DNA from: an uncultured Christensenella sp.
Lineage (GTDB): Bacteria > Bacillota > Clostridia > Christensenellales > Borkfalkiaceae
Direction: 5' to 3'
Length of the DNA stretch: 64,000 nucleotides
NCBI GenBank assembly: GCA_910585705.1
Contig: CAJUER010000001.1
Location: 856,840 to 920,839, forward strand
Made by a program: the position numbers and the translations under genes. Below, piece by piece: positions 15,693-22,284 of this stretch; position 1 is the stretch's first letter; each line of letters begins with the position of its first letter. The notes beneath the pieces were generated by a model. That model worked only from the letters and a program-made list of their open reading frames with translations, had not been told where the DNA came from and searched no databases.

Positions 15693-15999
15693 TAGCTACC
15701 TCCCCCCCCCCACCGAGAAGTCCTTTCCTCTCGACGGGTTCGTCTTTACCGCGTAGTCCGTATCGGAGCATTCCCGGAAGCGGCACCTCGTCTCCGTCCG
15801 GAGTCGTGTAGCCGTACTCGTTGACGAGTTGCATCGTCTTAAGCGCAAGCTCTCCGTTTCGGATAACTGTCTCCGCGACCTTTGTAACTGCCTGCGCTTT
15901 GTTGATTTCGCGCTGGAGCTGCTCATCGGATAGGTCATCGTTTGTGATGGCATCTAACGCGCTGAACAGGTATTCATTAAGGTCTGCAAGTGAATTCAT
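15682..15999 (-). CDS. Conserved-looking phage early protein, 105 aa
   Basis: Helical protein starting MNSLADLNEYLFSALDAITN with AVTKVAETVIRNGELALKTMQ in the middle, a pattern frequent in small proteins encoded near SSB/Erf genes in Firmicutes phages. The C-terminus (LLGGGGEVANAA) is encoded across a ten-G tract, so its last residues depend on tract length. Function is not known. A GGAGG site lies upstream. Confidence 0.68.
   Translation of the reverse strand: MNSLADLNEYLFSALDAITNDDLSDEQLQREINKAQAVTKVAETVIRNGELALKTMQLVNEYGYTTPDGDEVPLPGMLRYGLRGKDEPVERKGLLGGGGEVANAA
15702..15711. repeat. C10/G10 homopolymer at the 105-aa gene end and HNH-2 leader
   Basis: Ten C on the plus strand. In the mRNA this lies within the last codons of the 105-aa gene and directly before the GAGGT ribosome site of HNH-2. 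Confidence 0.88.
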
Positions 16000-16018
16000 A
16001 TTTACCTCCTTGGTTTTC

Positions 16019-16040
16019 GGTGACGCCCTTGCGGGCGTTT
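16019..16040. repeat. Hairpin repeat copy 1 (TGACRCCCTTKCGGGCGTTTCG family)
   Basis: The stem ACGCCC/GGGCGT with a short loop lies in the leader of the 105-aa gene. A near-identical copy is at 17084-17105. There is no T-run, so it is unlikely to be an intrinsic terminator and may be an mRNA structure between early genes. Confidence 0.55.
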
Positions 16041-16064
16041 CGGTCGGTTACCGTCCGGCTCTCG

Positions 16065-16295
16065 TCAGACCGAAGTTTCTATCATAATCTCGCCGCGATT
16101 GCGTCCCGCCATACCGCCGCGCTCGGCGTATTTTATCGCTTGGCTTTTGGTATCGTGTCGTGCGCTTTCGTAGGCATTGAATTTGTTTACGGTGCATCTC
16201 GTGTTCGGGGCGGGTTCGACTATCAACGTCCCGAAGGAGCTGTGCCAGCCAGTCGAGGTTTTCTCAATTCGCCATACGTTCTTTACTGTCGTCAT
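16065..16295 (-). CDS. Small phage protein, about 76 aa, unknown function
   Basis: The ATG at 16295 is preceded by a G-rich ribosome site. The sequence contains WRIEKTSTGWHSSFGTLIVE and NAYESARHDTKSQAIKYAER, consistent with a small alpha/beta protein. No family is recognised. It follows the 95-aa gene by 9 nt. Confidence 0.6.
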   Translation of the reverse strand: MTTVKNVWRIEKTSTGWHSSFGTLIVEPAPNTRCTVNKFNAYESARHDTKSQAIKYAERGGMAGRNRGEIMIETSV

Positions 16296-16304
16296 GCGCA
16301 CCCC

Positions 16305-16592
16305 CTATTCTTCCATCCCGGCAAATCTCGGCAGAAACCGATTATCGAAGGTCTTGTTTACCCTGTCGATGTGGTTTTGAATTTCAATGAAGTCGTGCGC
16401 GAAATTGAAAGCATCGGCGTTCAGCCAGTCGGCAAGTCTAATGTTGAAATGTTCGGCGGCGAGGTCTACGTCCATTTGAGCGGTTATTCTCGAACCGCGT
16501 CTGATGCCCATTTCCTCGGCTCTGGTGCATATTCTTGCTATCAAGTTCAGTCTCTCGATTGCCTTATCGGATGCGGTTTGCTTAGCGTTCAT
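16305..16592 (-). CDS. DUF6874-like phage protein
   Basis: A 95-residue protein with ERLNLIARICTRAEEMGI, ITAQMDVDLAAEHFNIRLAD and FNFAHDFIEIQNHIDR. This resembles a small phage family that I associate, with moderate certainty, with DUF6874. It ends in FLPRFAGMEE. The function of the family is not known. It overlaps its upstream neighbour by 4 nt. Confidence 0.68.
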   Translation of the reverse strand: MNAKQTASDKAIERLNLIARICTRAEEMGIRRGSRITAQMDVDLAAEHFNIRLADWLNADAFNFAHDFIEIQNHIDRVNKTFDNRFLPRFAGMEE

Positions 16593-16807
16593 TTGTTATC
16601 CTCCGAGTCTTGTAAATATTTTTTGAGGAATTCTTCCGGGTCCATCGTTTCGTAGTCATCCTCAGCGTCGCTATCGTAGCAGTCACTTTCTCGTTCGTAT
16701 TCGTCGTAGCGGTCGTTTTCAGCTTCAAAGTCGTAATATGTGGGGTCGGTGTCTCCGCACCTTCCGTCGCATCTTCCGTTCAAAATGCAATCATCGCAAA
16801 GGCTCAT
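16589..16807 (-). CDS. Cys-rich N-terminus, acidic small phage protein (72 aa)
   Basis: It starts MSLCDDCILNGRCDGRCGDT, a four-Cys cluster that could bind zinc or an iron-sulphur centre, and continues as a very acidic Asp/Glu/Tyr-rich tail. The strongly acidic character resembles DNA-mimic or SSB-tail-like proteins, but this is conjecture. It is coupled to both neighbours by 4-nt overlaps. Confidence 0.6.
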   Translation of the reverse strand: MSLCDDCILNGRCDGRCGDTDPTYYDFEAENDRYDEYERESDCYDSDAEDDYETMDPEEFLKKYLQDSEDNK

Positions 16808-17028
16808 TCGTCATCGTCCTCCTCGTCTTCGTCGTCATAGGAGTCATCTTCGTCGAAGCTGTTTTTCGTGATGCGACCGTAAGTGTAGCCGTTGTCGTTT
16901 TTAAGGTATACCTTTGCGTCTTCGTCGAAGTCTTCGAGGTAGGCTATCAGTTCGCCAACCGTCATCGTCTTTCCGCATTGGTCGGGACTGTATCCGTCTC
17001 TGCGTCCGTCAATGAATACTTTTGCCAT
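16804..17028 (-). CDS. Small phage protein, 74 aa, with acidic tail
   Basis: From the ATG at 17028 (GGAGG site 8 nt upstream) the core MTVGELIAYLEDFDEDAKVY plus DNGYTYGRI matches a small domain seen in many phage early proteins (pattern TVGELI...LxxFDxDAxVYL). A tail of almost only D/E follows. Function is unknown. Confidence 0.68.
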   Translation of the reverse strand: MAKVFIDGRRDGYSPDQCGKTMTVGELIAYLEDFDEDAKVYLKNDNGYTYGRITKNSFDEDDSYDDEDEEDDDE

Positions 17029-17083
17029 TTGTGTTTCCTCCGTGTGGCCTGTCATCTTCAGAGCGGGTAGGCCGTCTTCCCGC

Positions 17084-17105
17084 TGACACCCTTTCGGGCG
17101 TTTCG
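17084..17105. repeat. Hairpin repeat copy 2
   Basis: About 20 of 22 positions match the copy at 16019-16040. It lies between the stop of the 59-aa ORF and the start of the 74-aa gene, again in a leader upstream of a strong ribosome site. Confidence 0.55.
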
Positions 17106-17107
17106 AC

Positions 17108-17287
17108 TTATAACTCCATGCTGTAGATTGTGATGTATTCCTGTTCGTCGTCTTCGGGTTCGGCGTTGACCAGCACCCTGTGTCCGTTCAGCGTTGCGCT
17201 GAAATGAAAATTGCCTTCGTGCTTGCAGCTCCCTGCATCGAGGTGCAGTGCGTTTTCTATTGCAGTCGTGTGGTTCTTTACTCTCAT
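17108..17287 (-). CDS. Small phage protein, 59 aa, unknown function
   Basis: The ATG at 17287 follows a GGGAG site. The product begins MRVKNHTTAIENALHLDAGS and contains FHFSATLNGHRVLVNAEPED before an acidic stretch and YITIYSMEL at the end. It fills the space between its neighbours exactly. No family is recognised. Confidence 0.6.
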   Translation of the reverse strand: MRVKNHTTAIENALHLDAGSCKHEGNFHFSATLNGHRVLVNAEPEDDEQEYITIYSMEL

Positions 17288-17299
17288 CTCGTTTCTCCC

Positions 17300-17533
17300 T
17301 TAGCGGATGCGCTCCGCTTTGATTTTTCCGTTGCTCTCGTAGACGTTGACCTCGAAGGGGTTTTTGTCGCTTTCGGTGTAGTCGCCGTTTATGGCGTATC
17401 CGATGTGAATTGTAATCTGCGACCATTTGTTTCCGCATCCGCTCCCTTCCATAAGTGCCACCGTTCGGATGTCGCCTTTGCCCTCTTTGTTGAAAACCGC
17501 CATTGCCTTGTTGATTGCCTGTGTGCCAGTCAT
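17300..17533 (-). CDS. Small phage protein, 77 aa, unknown function
   Basis: Start chosen at the ATG at 17533, 8 nt after a GGAGGT site; a longer frame would begin without one. It contains TGTQAINKAMAVFNKEGKGD and WSQITIHIGYAINGDYTESD and ends in a basic tail. No family is recognised. Confidence 0.62.
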   Translation of the reverse strand: MTGTQAINKAMAVFNKEGKGDIRTVALMEGSGCGNKWSQITIHIGYAINGDYTESDKNPFEVNVYESNGKIKAERIR

Positions 17534-17620
17534 TTGTGTTACCTCCTTGTTTGCGCGGCTGTAGGGGATTGTGACCTTCTGCCTGTCCGCATTAACGGGC
17601 ATTCGCCCGCCACTCTGCTT

Positions 17621-17935
17621 TTAGTTTTCGTAGGAATATAATTGACCGTCTATCATCTCCCATTGCCATCCCTTGCAATTAAATCTGATGTAGTTCCAGT
17701 CGGTCGATTCGTATTGCGGTTTGCGAGTGTAGGTTTTGTCCGGGTAGATGCGGTGGTTTTCTGCGCGGTAGGTTTTGACCTCGGTTATAATTTCGATTTG
17801 GCTAAACTCGAACCCGAATTCCCTATTGACGTAGGCTTTCGCTTCGTTTTCGCTGATGTCCGCATCCAGCTTTTGGTATTCCTCTTCGGGAAGGTGCGTT
17901 CCCGCCGTGTAGTCTTTGCCAGTTAAAATGTTCAT
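17621..17935 (-). CDS. First gene of the phage early operon, 104 aa, unknown function
   Basis: The first ORF after the early promoter, with a GGAGG site 8 nt before the ATG. It contains DISENEAKAYVNREFGFEFS and a Tyr/Trp-rich C-terminus (WNYIRFNCKGWQWEMIDGQL). First-position early genes are often host take-over or regulatory proteins; nothing more specific can be said. Confidence 0.65.
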   Translation of the reverse strand: MNILTGKDYTAGTHLPEEEYQKLDADISENEAKAYVNREFGFEFSQIEIITEVKTYRAENHRIYPDKTYTRKPQYESTDWNYIRFNCKGWQWEMIDGQLYSYEN

Positions 17936-17958
17936 TTTGATTTACCTCCGATGTGTTT

Positions 17959-17975
17959 GTGGACTGTCTGTCCAC
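17959..17975. promoter_or_regulatory. Operator O1
   Basis: Perfect dyad GTGGACTGTCTGTCCAC between the early promoter -10 and the first early gene. It is the best match to the shared operator consensus, so repressor bound here would block leftward transcription. Confidence 0.75.
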
Positions 17976-17986
17976 GTTGTATGGCT

Positions 17987-18015
17987 ATTATAATCCTTTG
18001 TGGACTGTTTGTCAA
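17987..18015 (-). promoter_or_regulatory. Leftward early promoter with overlapping operator O2
   Basis: On the minus strand TTGACA (18010-18015) and TATAAT (17987-17992) are separated by exactly 17 nt, a full sigma-A consensus. Operator O2 (GTGGACTGTTTGTCAAC, 18000-18016) covers the -35 and half the spacer, so repressor binding must exclude RNA polymerase. Confidence 0.85.
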
Positions 18016-18065
18016 CAGTTTTTCTGCGTTTTTTCAAAAAAATTTTTCTTATTTTGATTAAAAAA

Positions 18066-18094
18066 TTGACTGCAAGTCCACAAAAGGGTATAAT
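18066..18094 (+). promoter_or_regulatory. Repressor/integrase promoter with operator O3
   Basis: TTGACT (18066-18071), a 17-nt spacer, then TATAAT (18089-18094), reading into the repressor. Operator O3 (ATTGACTGCAAGTCCAC, 18065-18081) overlaps the -35, allowing autoregulation. It is the weakest dyad of the set, suggesting low-affinity self-repression as in lambda-like switches. Confidence 0.8.
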
Positions 18095-18114
18095 AAAAAG
18101 CGAGGTGCATCGTT

Positions 18115-18549
18115 ATGAATAGACTTAAGCAATTACGCACGGCTCGAAAAATGTCGCTTCGTAGCCTTTCAGAACAGACTGGAATTGAATTCTCATCAAT
18201 CGCTTACTATGAACGCGGGGAGCGGAATTTCTCGGTTAAAAGTCAGCAGGTTCTTTCTGACTTTTTCGGCGTGTCAGTCGACTACTTGCTCGGCAAATCT
18301 CCCGAAGATATGTTTAACGATTTCGTGGATTCTCTTCGCAACGATTTTATGGTTGAAACAGCTTACTCGGACGGGGATGTTACTCAGTCGCTATCCCCCG
18401 CCGTTCCCGAACCCGTGAGAACAAAAATTGAAATTCTGCTTTTGCTCCGTGGTATAGACAGCAAGACCAGCCTTGATATGATTCTCGAATTCGCAAAGAT
18501 GCGAACCGCTCACGACGACTTTTCTAAACCTGTGGGAGACGATGAATAA
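18115..18549 (+). CDS. CI-like phage repressor (XRE family, no peptidase domain)
   Basis: A 144-residue protein with an N-terminal HTH, RLKQLRTARKMSLRSLSEQT to ISVDYLLGKS-type end (VSVDYLLGKSPED near 55-67). The C-terminal ~75 residues are helical and lack the Ser/Lys S24 (LexA-like) peptidase. Induction therefore probably does not go through RecA-stimulated self-cleavage. It lies next to four matching operators and overlaps the integrase start (TAATG), forming a repressor-integrase lysogeny unit. Confidence 0.88.
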   Translation: MNRLKQLRTARKMSLRSLSEQTGIEFSSIAYYERGERNFSVKSQQVLSDFFGVSVDYLLGKSPEDMFNDFVDSLRNDFMVETAYSDGDVTQSLSPAVPEPVRTKIEILLLLRGIDSKTSLDMILEFAKMRTAHDDFSKPVGDDE

Positions 18550-20123
18550 TGGACTTGCTTGCCTATTGCCGGTATTCGTCCGAAAACCAGCGCGACGGTT
18601 ACTCTATCGAGGCGCAAGTCCGCGCCATCAAAGAGTGGGCAGCCCGTGAAGGGCATACCATCCGAAAATTTTACATAGATGAGGCGAAATCCGGAACGAC
18701 TGACGACCGCGAAGAATTCCAGAAAATGATTGCCGAGTCTGCCGGGAGCGGCTGCAAGGGCATTGTCGTTCATAAGCTCGACCGATTCGCCCGTGACCGT
18801 TATGCGTCGGCTGTTTATCGCCACAAGCTGAAAGAGAACGGTCTGCGCGTCATCTCCGTACTCGAACCCCTCGACGACTCGCCGGAGTCTATCATGATGG
18901 AGGCGGTGCTTGAGGGTATGGCAGAATACTATTCCCGTAACCTCTCCCGCGAAGTTCGCAAAGGTCAAAAAGAGGCCGCGCTGAAAGCACAGCACGTTAC
19001 CGGCCCCGTTCCTTACGGCTACCGCGTCGACGAACACCACCGCTATGTCGTTGTTCCCGAAGAGGCCGCTGTAATCCGCGAAATTTTCCGCAGGCTGGAC
19101 GGCGGCGAAAGCATCGCCGATGTTACTCGCTGGGCGGTTACTCACGGCATCAAAACACATAAGGGGACGCTGTTCAATGAGCTTGCTATCACGCGCTTGA
19201 CCCAGCAGCCTATTTTGGTCGGTCGGTTCTCTTACGGTGTGAATAGCAAGGACGGGCAGCCGCCTATCATCATCGAGAACGCCGTCGAGCCTATTCTCGA
19301 ACCGTCCATCTTTTGGCGGCAATACGAAAAAACGACAGCGCGAAAAAAAGGCCCGCGCTCCCGTTTGAAAGAGGAGGAATATTTGCTTACCGGTTATCTC
19401 TACTGCGAGTATTGCGGCTCGCATCTTTACGGTTTCAAATCGAAGTCAACTTTTCCGCTGAAATCTGGGAAGGTGCAAACCTACGAAAAGTATTCCTACC
19501 GCTGCGCAACGAAAGGCTCGCGCGGCAGTGCATCCCGTCGCCTTGACCCCGAATACGTCCCGGCGCATTGTGATTTGAAAAATATTGAAAAATTCGCGCT
19601 GGAGGAGTTTGTCTTCGGTGCTATCAACTATTGCCTTTTCTCCGGCGACACGTCCGACTGGATTGTGGCCGAGATGCTCGTTCGGTCGAAAAAGAAAAAA
19701 CCCGCCGACCAGAAAAAAATCGACGGGTATAAATCCGAACTCGAAAAAATCAAAAAACAACGCGACCGCCTGCTCGACCTTTACCTGTCTGATGGTCTCT
19801 CGAAAGAGGCTTACTCTGCAAAGGCTGACGAGCTGAACGCCCGCGCTGAATTCCTCGACCGTGAAATCAACCGCCTTTCCCCTGACGTTCCCGTTGGTCT
19901 GACCGCTGAGGATGTTCGCAAGCGTTTAACGTCGTTTATCGAAAGCGCGAACGCCGACAGTCCGGAATATAAAAAGCGGCTACTCGCCACCTATGTGGAG
20001 CGAATAACCGTTTCTAATGAACGCATTTGCATCTATTTCAAATTCCCCATTCCCGGTCTTGGCGACAAACTCGAAAAAGATTTCGGGGACTACTTTGTGC
20101 GTAAAAATTCAAATACCCCATAA
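18549..20123 (+). CDS. int: Large serine recombinase (phage integrase)
   Basis: A 524-residue protein. The catalytic domain starts LLAYCRYSSENQRDGYSIEA with the nucleophilic Ser in YxRxS, then KLDRFARDRY near residue 80 (conserved Arg residues) and EGMAEYYSRNLSREV near 120. A Recombinase domain (GPVPYGYRVDE) and a zinc-ribbon domain with CEYCGSHLYG follow, then a coiled coil (KKIDGYKSELEKIKKQRDRL). It catalyses site-specific attP x attB recombination. The last codons lie on the attachment junction: its stop is inside the preserved tnpA reading frame. Confidence 0.95.
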   Translation: MDLLAYCRYSSENQRDGYSIEAQVRAIKEWAAREGHTIRKFYIDEAKSGTTDDREEFQKMIAESAGSGCKGIVVHKLDRFARDRYASAVYRHKLKENGLRVISVLEPLDDSPESIMMEAVLEGMAEYYSRNLSREVRKGQKEAALKAQHVTGPVPYGYRVDEHHRYVVVPEEAAVIREIFRRLDGGESIADVTRWAVTHGIKTHKGTLFNELAITRLTQQPILVGRFSYGVNSKDGQPPIIIENAVEPILEPSIFWRQYEKTTARKKGPRSRLKEEEYLLTGYLYCEYCGSHLYGFKSKSTFPLKSGKVQTYEKYSYRCATKGSRGSASRRLDPEYVPAHCDLKNIEKFALEEFVFGAINYCLFSGDTSDWIVAEMLVRSKKKKPADQKKIDGYKSELEKIKKQRDRLLDLYLSDGLSKEAYSAKADELNARAEFLDREINRLSPDVPVGLTAEDVRKRLTSFIESANADSPEYKKRLLATYVERITVSNERICIYFKFPIPGLGDKLEKDFGDYFVRKNSNTP

Positions 20124-20127
20124 ATCC
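20105..20127. other. Probable prophage right attachment junction (attR)
   Basis: Read leftward, the tnpA frame is intact up to the codons for GFMGYL (20110-20127) and then runs into integrase codons read antisense. The recombination core should therefore lie here. The exact core needs the left junction or an empty site. Confidence 0.65.
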
Positions 20128-20364
20128 CGCAATACTCATTTTGGGTGGTATGCTTACCAACATATGTATATGGTCTGGGCATATTTCTCCTTCTATCACT
20201 TCAATGCCCTTCCATTGACATAGTGTTCGCAAGATTTCTCGTATTTCTAACCGTTTCTCTTTAAAAAATACTTTTCGTCTGTACTTAGGTGCGAACACTA
20301 TGTGATACTTGCAATTCCATTTCGTATGTGCTAAACTATTTGTGATGTTATTTTGCTCTGGCAT
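20110..20364 (-). pseudogene. tnpA: IS200-type transposase tnpA, 5' fragment cut by the prophage
   Basis: From the ATG at 20364 the ~85 residues match the N-terminal half of IS200 Y1 transposases: LAHTKWNCKYHIVFAPKYRR (residues 10-29), EVIEGEICPDHIHMLVSIPP with the HxH metal motif (HIH) near 65-67, and FMGYL. The catalytic tyrosine and C-terminal half are missing because the integrase end replaces them. The remainder is expected at the left end of the prophage, outside the window. Confidence 0.88.
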
Positions 20365-20374
20365 TTTAATTATC

Positions 20375-20436
20375 CTCCGTTTGATTTTCTTCTTCTGCAA
20401 CTGGCAGGTCGCAGTTTTATTATAATTCAAACGGAG
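20375..20436. repeat. IS200 left-end inverted repeat
   Basis: CTCCGTTTGA (20375-20384) and TCAAACGGAG (20427-20436) form a 10-bp stem around the tnpA leader. Such a structure is known at the 5' end of IS200 elements, where hairpins limit tnpA expression and mark the element end. Confidence 0.65.
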
Positions 20437-20468
20437 TTTTTGTCTTATATCGGCAATAGCCTCAATAG

Positions 20469-20495
20469 AACCCCGCCACTATGGCGGGGTTTTCG
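20469..20495 (+). terminator. Hairpin with T-run at the IS200 end
   Basis: Stem AACCCCGCCA / TGGCGGGGTT followed by TTTTCG. IS200 elements carry such a terminator at their left end to block read-through into tnpA. Confidence 0.75.
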
Positions 20496-20501
20496 TTTGC
20501 A

Positions 20502-20529
20502 CAAAAAAGCGTGTTCCAATGAGGAACAC
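20502..20529 (-). terminator. Terminator of the DUF1963 gene
   Basis: On the minus strand the stem CGTGTTCC / GGAACACG is followed by GCTTTTTT, about 110 nt after the stop of the leftward membrane protein gene. Between the stop and this hairpin nothing else is seen. Confidence 0.7.
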
Positions 20530-20635
20530 GCCGAAAAACGTATTTCTCAACGTTACTGTATATTTTTCCCATAATCACGGTTGATTTTGCTGTACTACTC
20601 TCAGGTTAAACGTATACGCAATTACGGATTAACGC

Positions 20636-22105
20636 TTAATAACATTCCGAGTCCATTTCAACGTTTTCGAACTTAAGGGCTTTCAAATCGCTTTTGCGGA
20701 TATAAAAATACAACGAACCCGAATCGCTCCACATAAATTCATCATCGTCGTCGACACTGCCGATTTGCATAAGCAACGTCCACTCGTCTTCCTCTCCCAA
20801 CCCACTTATGAATCCGCCTTCCTGAACGTGCGCAGCCCAACCGCCGAGCATAAATTCGTTAAGAGTGTTCTTCTGTAATTCACAGTACGCATTTTCCGCT
20901 CCCACGCAAGGCTGATCTACGAAAAGATCTTGCACCTCGTCGCTGTCGTAGGGGTCCGGATAAGTTTTTACGGCGCTTGCCGACACATGAAACTCTTTAT
21001 AAACGACTTCGATCGAATCCGGTTGTTCCGCTTCCGTCAAACGGTCGGCTTTATCGAAATACAGCAATTTGTAGTCGTAATTTTCATTATCCACAAAAAC
21101 GTATAACAAGCCTTTGTTCGGAAATTCGGGCACTGCGCACGCGGCATTTATTTCCGCAAAATCCAACTGACATAAGAACGGTATAAATTCGTCATCGTCC
21201 GTCACCTCGTTAAACGCCGTCGGCCACTTGAATCCATCAGGAACGTTAGGCATTCCCCCGAACTTTGAGAAAGTATTATCACTCGTTCTTTCAAGTTTTG
21301 CGCCGAGCTTTGAAAGCGGCTCGAACTTTGTCAGCCATTCAGAATACTCTTCTTCATTAAATTCAATGTCTTTTGTATCGGTGTCCTGCTGTAAATCGAG
21401 TTTTCCGTAATAAACGGCGTTTTCACCGTCCTCGACAATAAATTTAAAAGCAATGACGTGGTTCGTTTCGTTCCATTTTAACACTTTAATTACGCCGCAT
21501 TTAATACTGTACGATTTGTCCGTTTCGAGTTCGCAATTAAATAATATGCTCGACGTAAACGTAATTATTTTACCCTGCAAATCATCGTTTTCCAGCTCTA
21601 TTCCGGAAAAGTTTTTCGATAAGGATAGCGCGACGCCGTTATAATAAGCGATATTTATTCTGAACAGTCTCGACGCGTCTTTTTTGTGTTTAAAAGTTTT
21701 GTCTTTGCCCGATAACGGTTCGTTTCCGCATATTTCCAACGCCAAATGATAGCCGTTATTTCCATTGAAGCGTTTTACCAGCGCAAATTTGCCTGTTGAG
21801 TAATACGCATTGTTTTTTCTTCCGAATCTGTGAACGACTCCTATTTTTCCGTAATCGTTTATAGAATTATATATTTTTCTAAGCTTATTCGGACTTGTTT
21901 TGGCATTACTTTCTTTCCTGCATATATGCACGAATTCGAACGTCATGAAACCTCCGATAAGAATAAAGGTTCCCGAAATTATTGTAAACACAGTCGCAGT
22001 CGTACCCCAGTTAGAATAACTGAATATTAAATTTGCGATGAAAAACCCGAAACCTATTGTGTAAAAAACAATGGACCCTATCAGCGCGCCCTTTTTACTA
22101 AACAT
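20636..22105 (-). CDS. Membrane-anchored DUF1963 (YwqG-like) protein
   Basis: From the ATG at 22105 (GAGGGGGG site) the product is about 489 residues. Two N-terminal transmembrane segments (IGSIVFYTIGFGFFIANLIF and VFTIISGTFILIGGFMTF) lead to a domain with no recognised homology (residues 60-260). A C-terminal DUF1963 domain shows SKFGGMPNVPDGFKWP, FLCQLDFAEIN, HVQEGGFISG-like and SDSGSLYFYIRKSDLK. DUF1963 proteins are of unknown function. Fusion with a membrane anchor and an extra domain is unusual, as many family members are shorter and soluble. Confidence 0.8.
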   Translation of the reverse strand: MFSKKGALIGSIVFYTIGFGFFIANLIFSYSNWGTTATVFTIISGTFILIGGFMTFEFVHICRKESNAKTSPNKLRKIYNSINDYGKIGVVHRFGRKNNAYYSTGKFALVKRFNGNNGYHLALEICGNEPLSGKDKTFKHKKDASRLFRINIAYYNGVALSLSKNFSGIELENDDLQGKIITFTSSILFNCELETDKSYSIKCGVIKVLKWNETNHVIAFKFIVEDGENAVYYGKLDLQQDTDTKDIEFNEEEYSEWLTKFEPLSKLGAKLERTSDNTFSKFGGMPNVPDGFKWPTAFNEVTDDDEFIPFLCQLDFAEINAACAVPEFPNKGLLYVFVDNENYDYKLLYFDKADRLTEAEQPDSIEVVYKEFHVSASAVKTYPDPYDSDEVQDLFVDQPCVGAENAYCELQKNTLNEFMLGGWAAHVQEGGFISGLGEEDEWTLLMQIGSVDDDDEFMWSDSGSLYFYIRKSDLKALKFENVEMDSECY

Positions 22106-22284
22106 ATTTTTACACGCCCCCCTCGTAAAAAATTTATACCGATATTCTATCATTTTTTTTAAAGAAAATCAAACCATTGCAATAAAAAATGCGGTGACGA
22201 ACGCACAAAAGCCAGATAATGCCATTGCGTATTTATGAATAAATGCGTGCAAACTCCTCAAAATACTTTTGACGGAGGAAAACT

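Larger units (their letters stand above)
1..20123. mobile_element. Prophage, right (lysogeny/early) half; left end outside window
   Basis: A near-continuous leftward run of phage-type replication genes (SNF2 helicase, VRR-NUC, VirE, family-A polymerase, DUF2815, DUF2800, SSB, methyltransferases, HNH endonucleases) is headed by a divergent repressor and serine integrase. The right boundary is placed at the integrase stop because the sequence beyond it is the coding strand of a truncated IS200-type transposase. No terminase, portal, capsid, tail or lysis gene is visible, so the late module must lie left of the window. Whether the phage is intact cannot be judged from here. Confidence 0.93.

Noticed and set aside
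17058..17438. Arg-rich 126-codon leftward frame
   Set aside because: Low-complexity basic shadow covering two better-supported small genes (17108-17287 and 17300-17533) that have proper ribosome sites.
18510..19424. A 304-codon leftward frame opposite the integrase
   Set aside because: It lies antisense to the catalytic domain of an intact serine recombinase and has no family features.
21087..21095. TTATCCACA, a perfect DnaA box
   Set aside because: Single copy inside the DUF1963 coding region, far from dnaA; no cluster.
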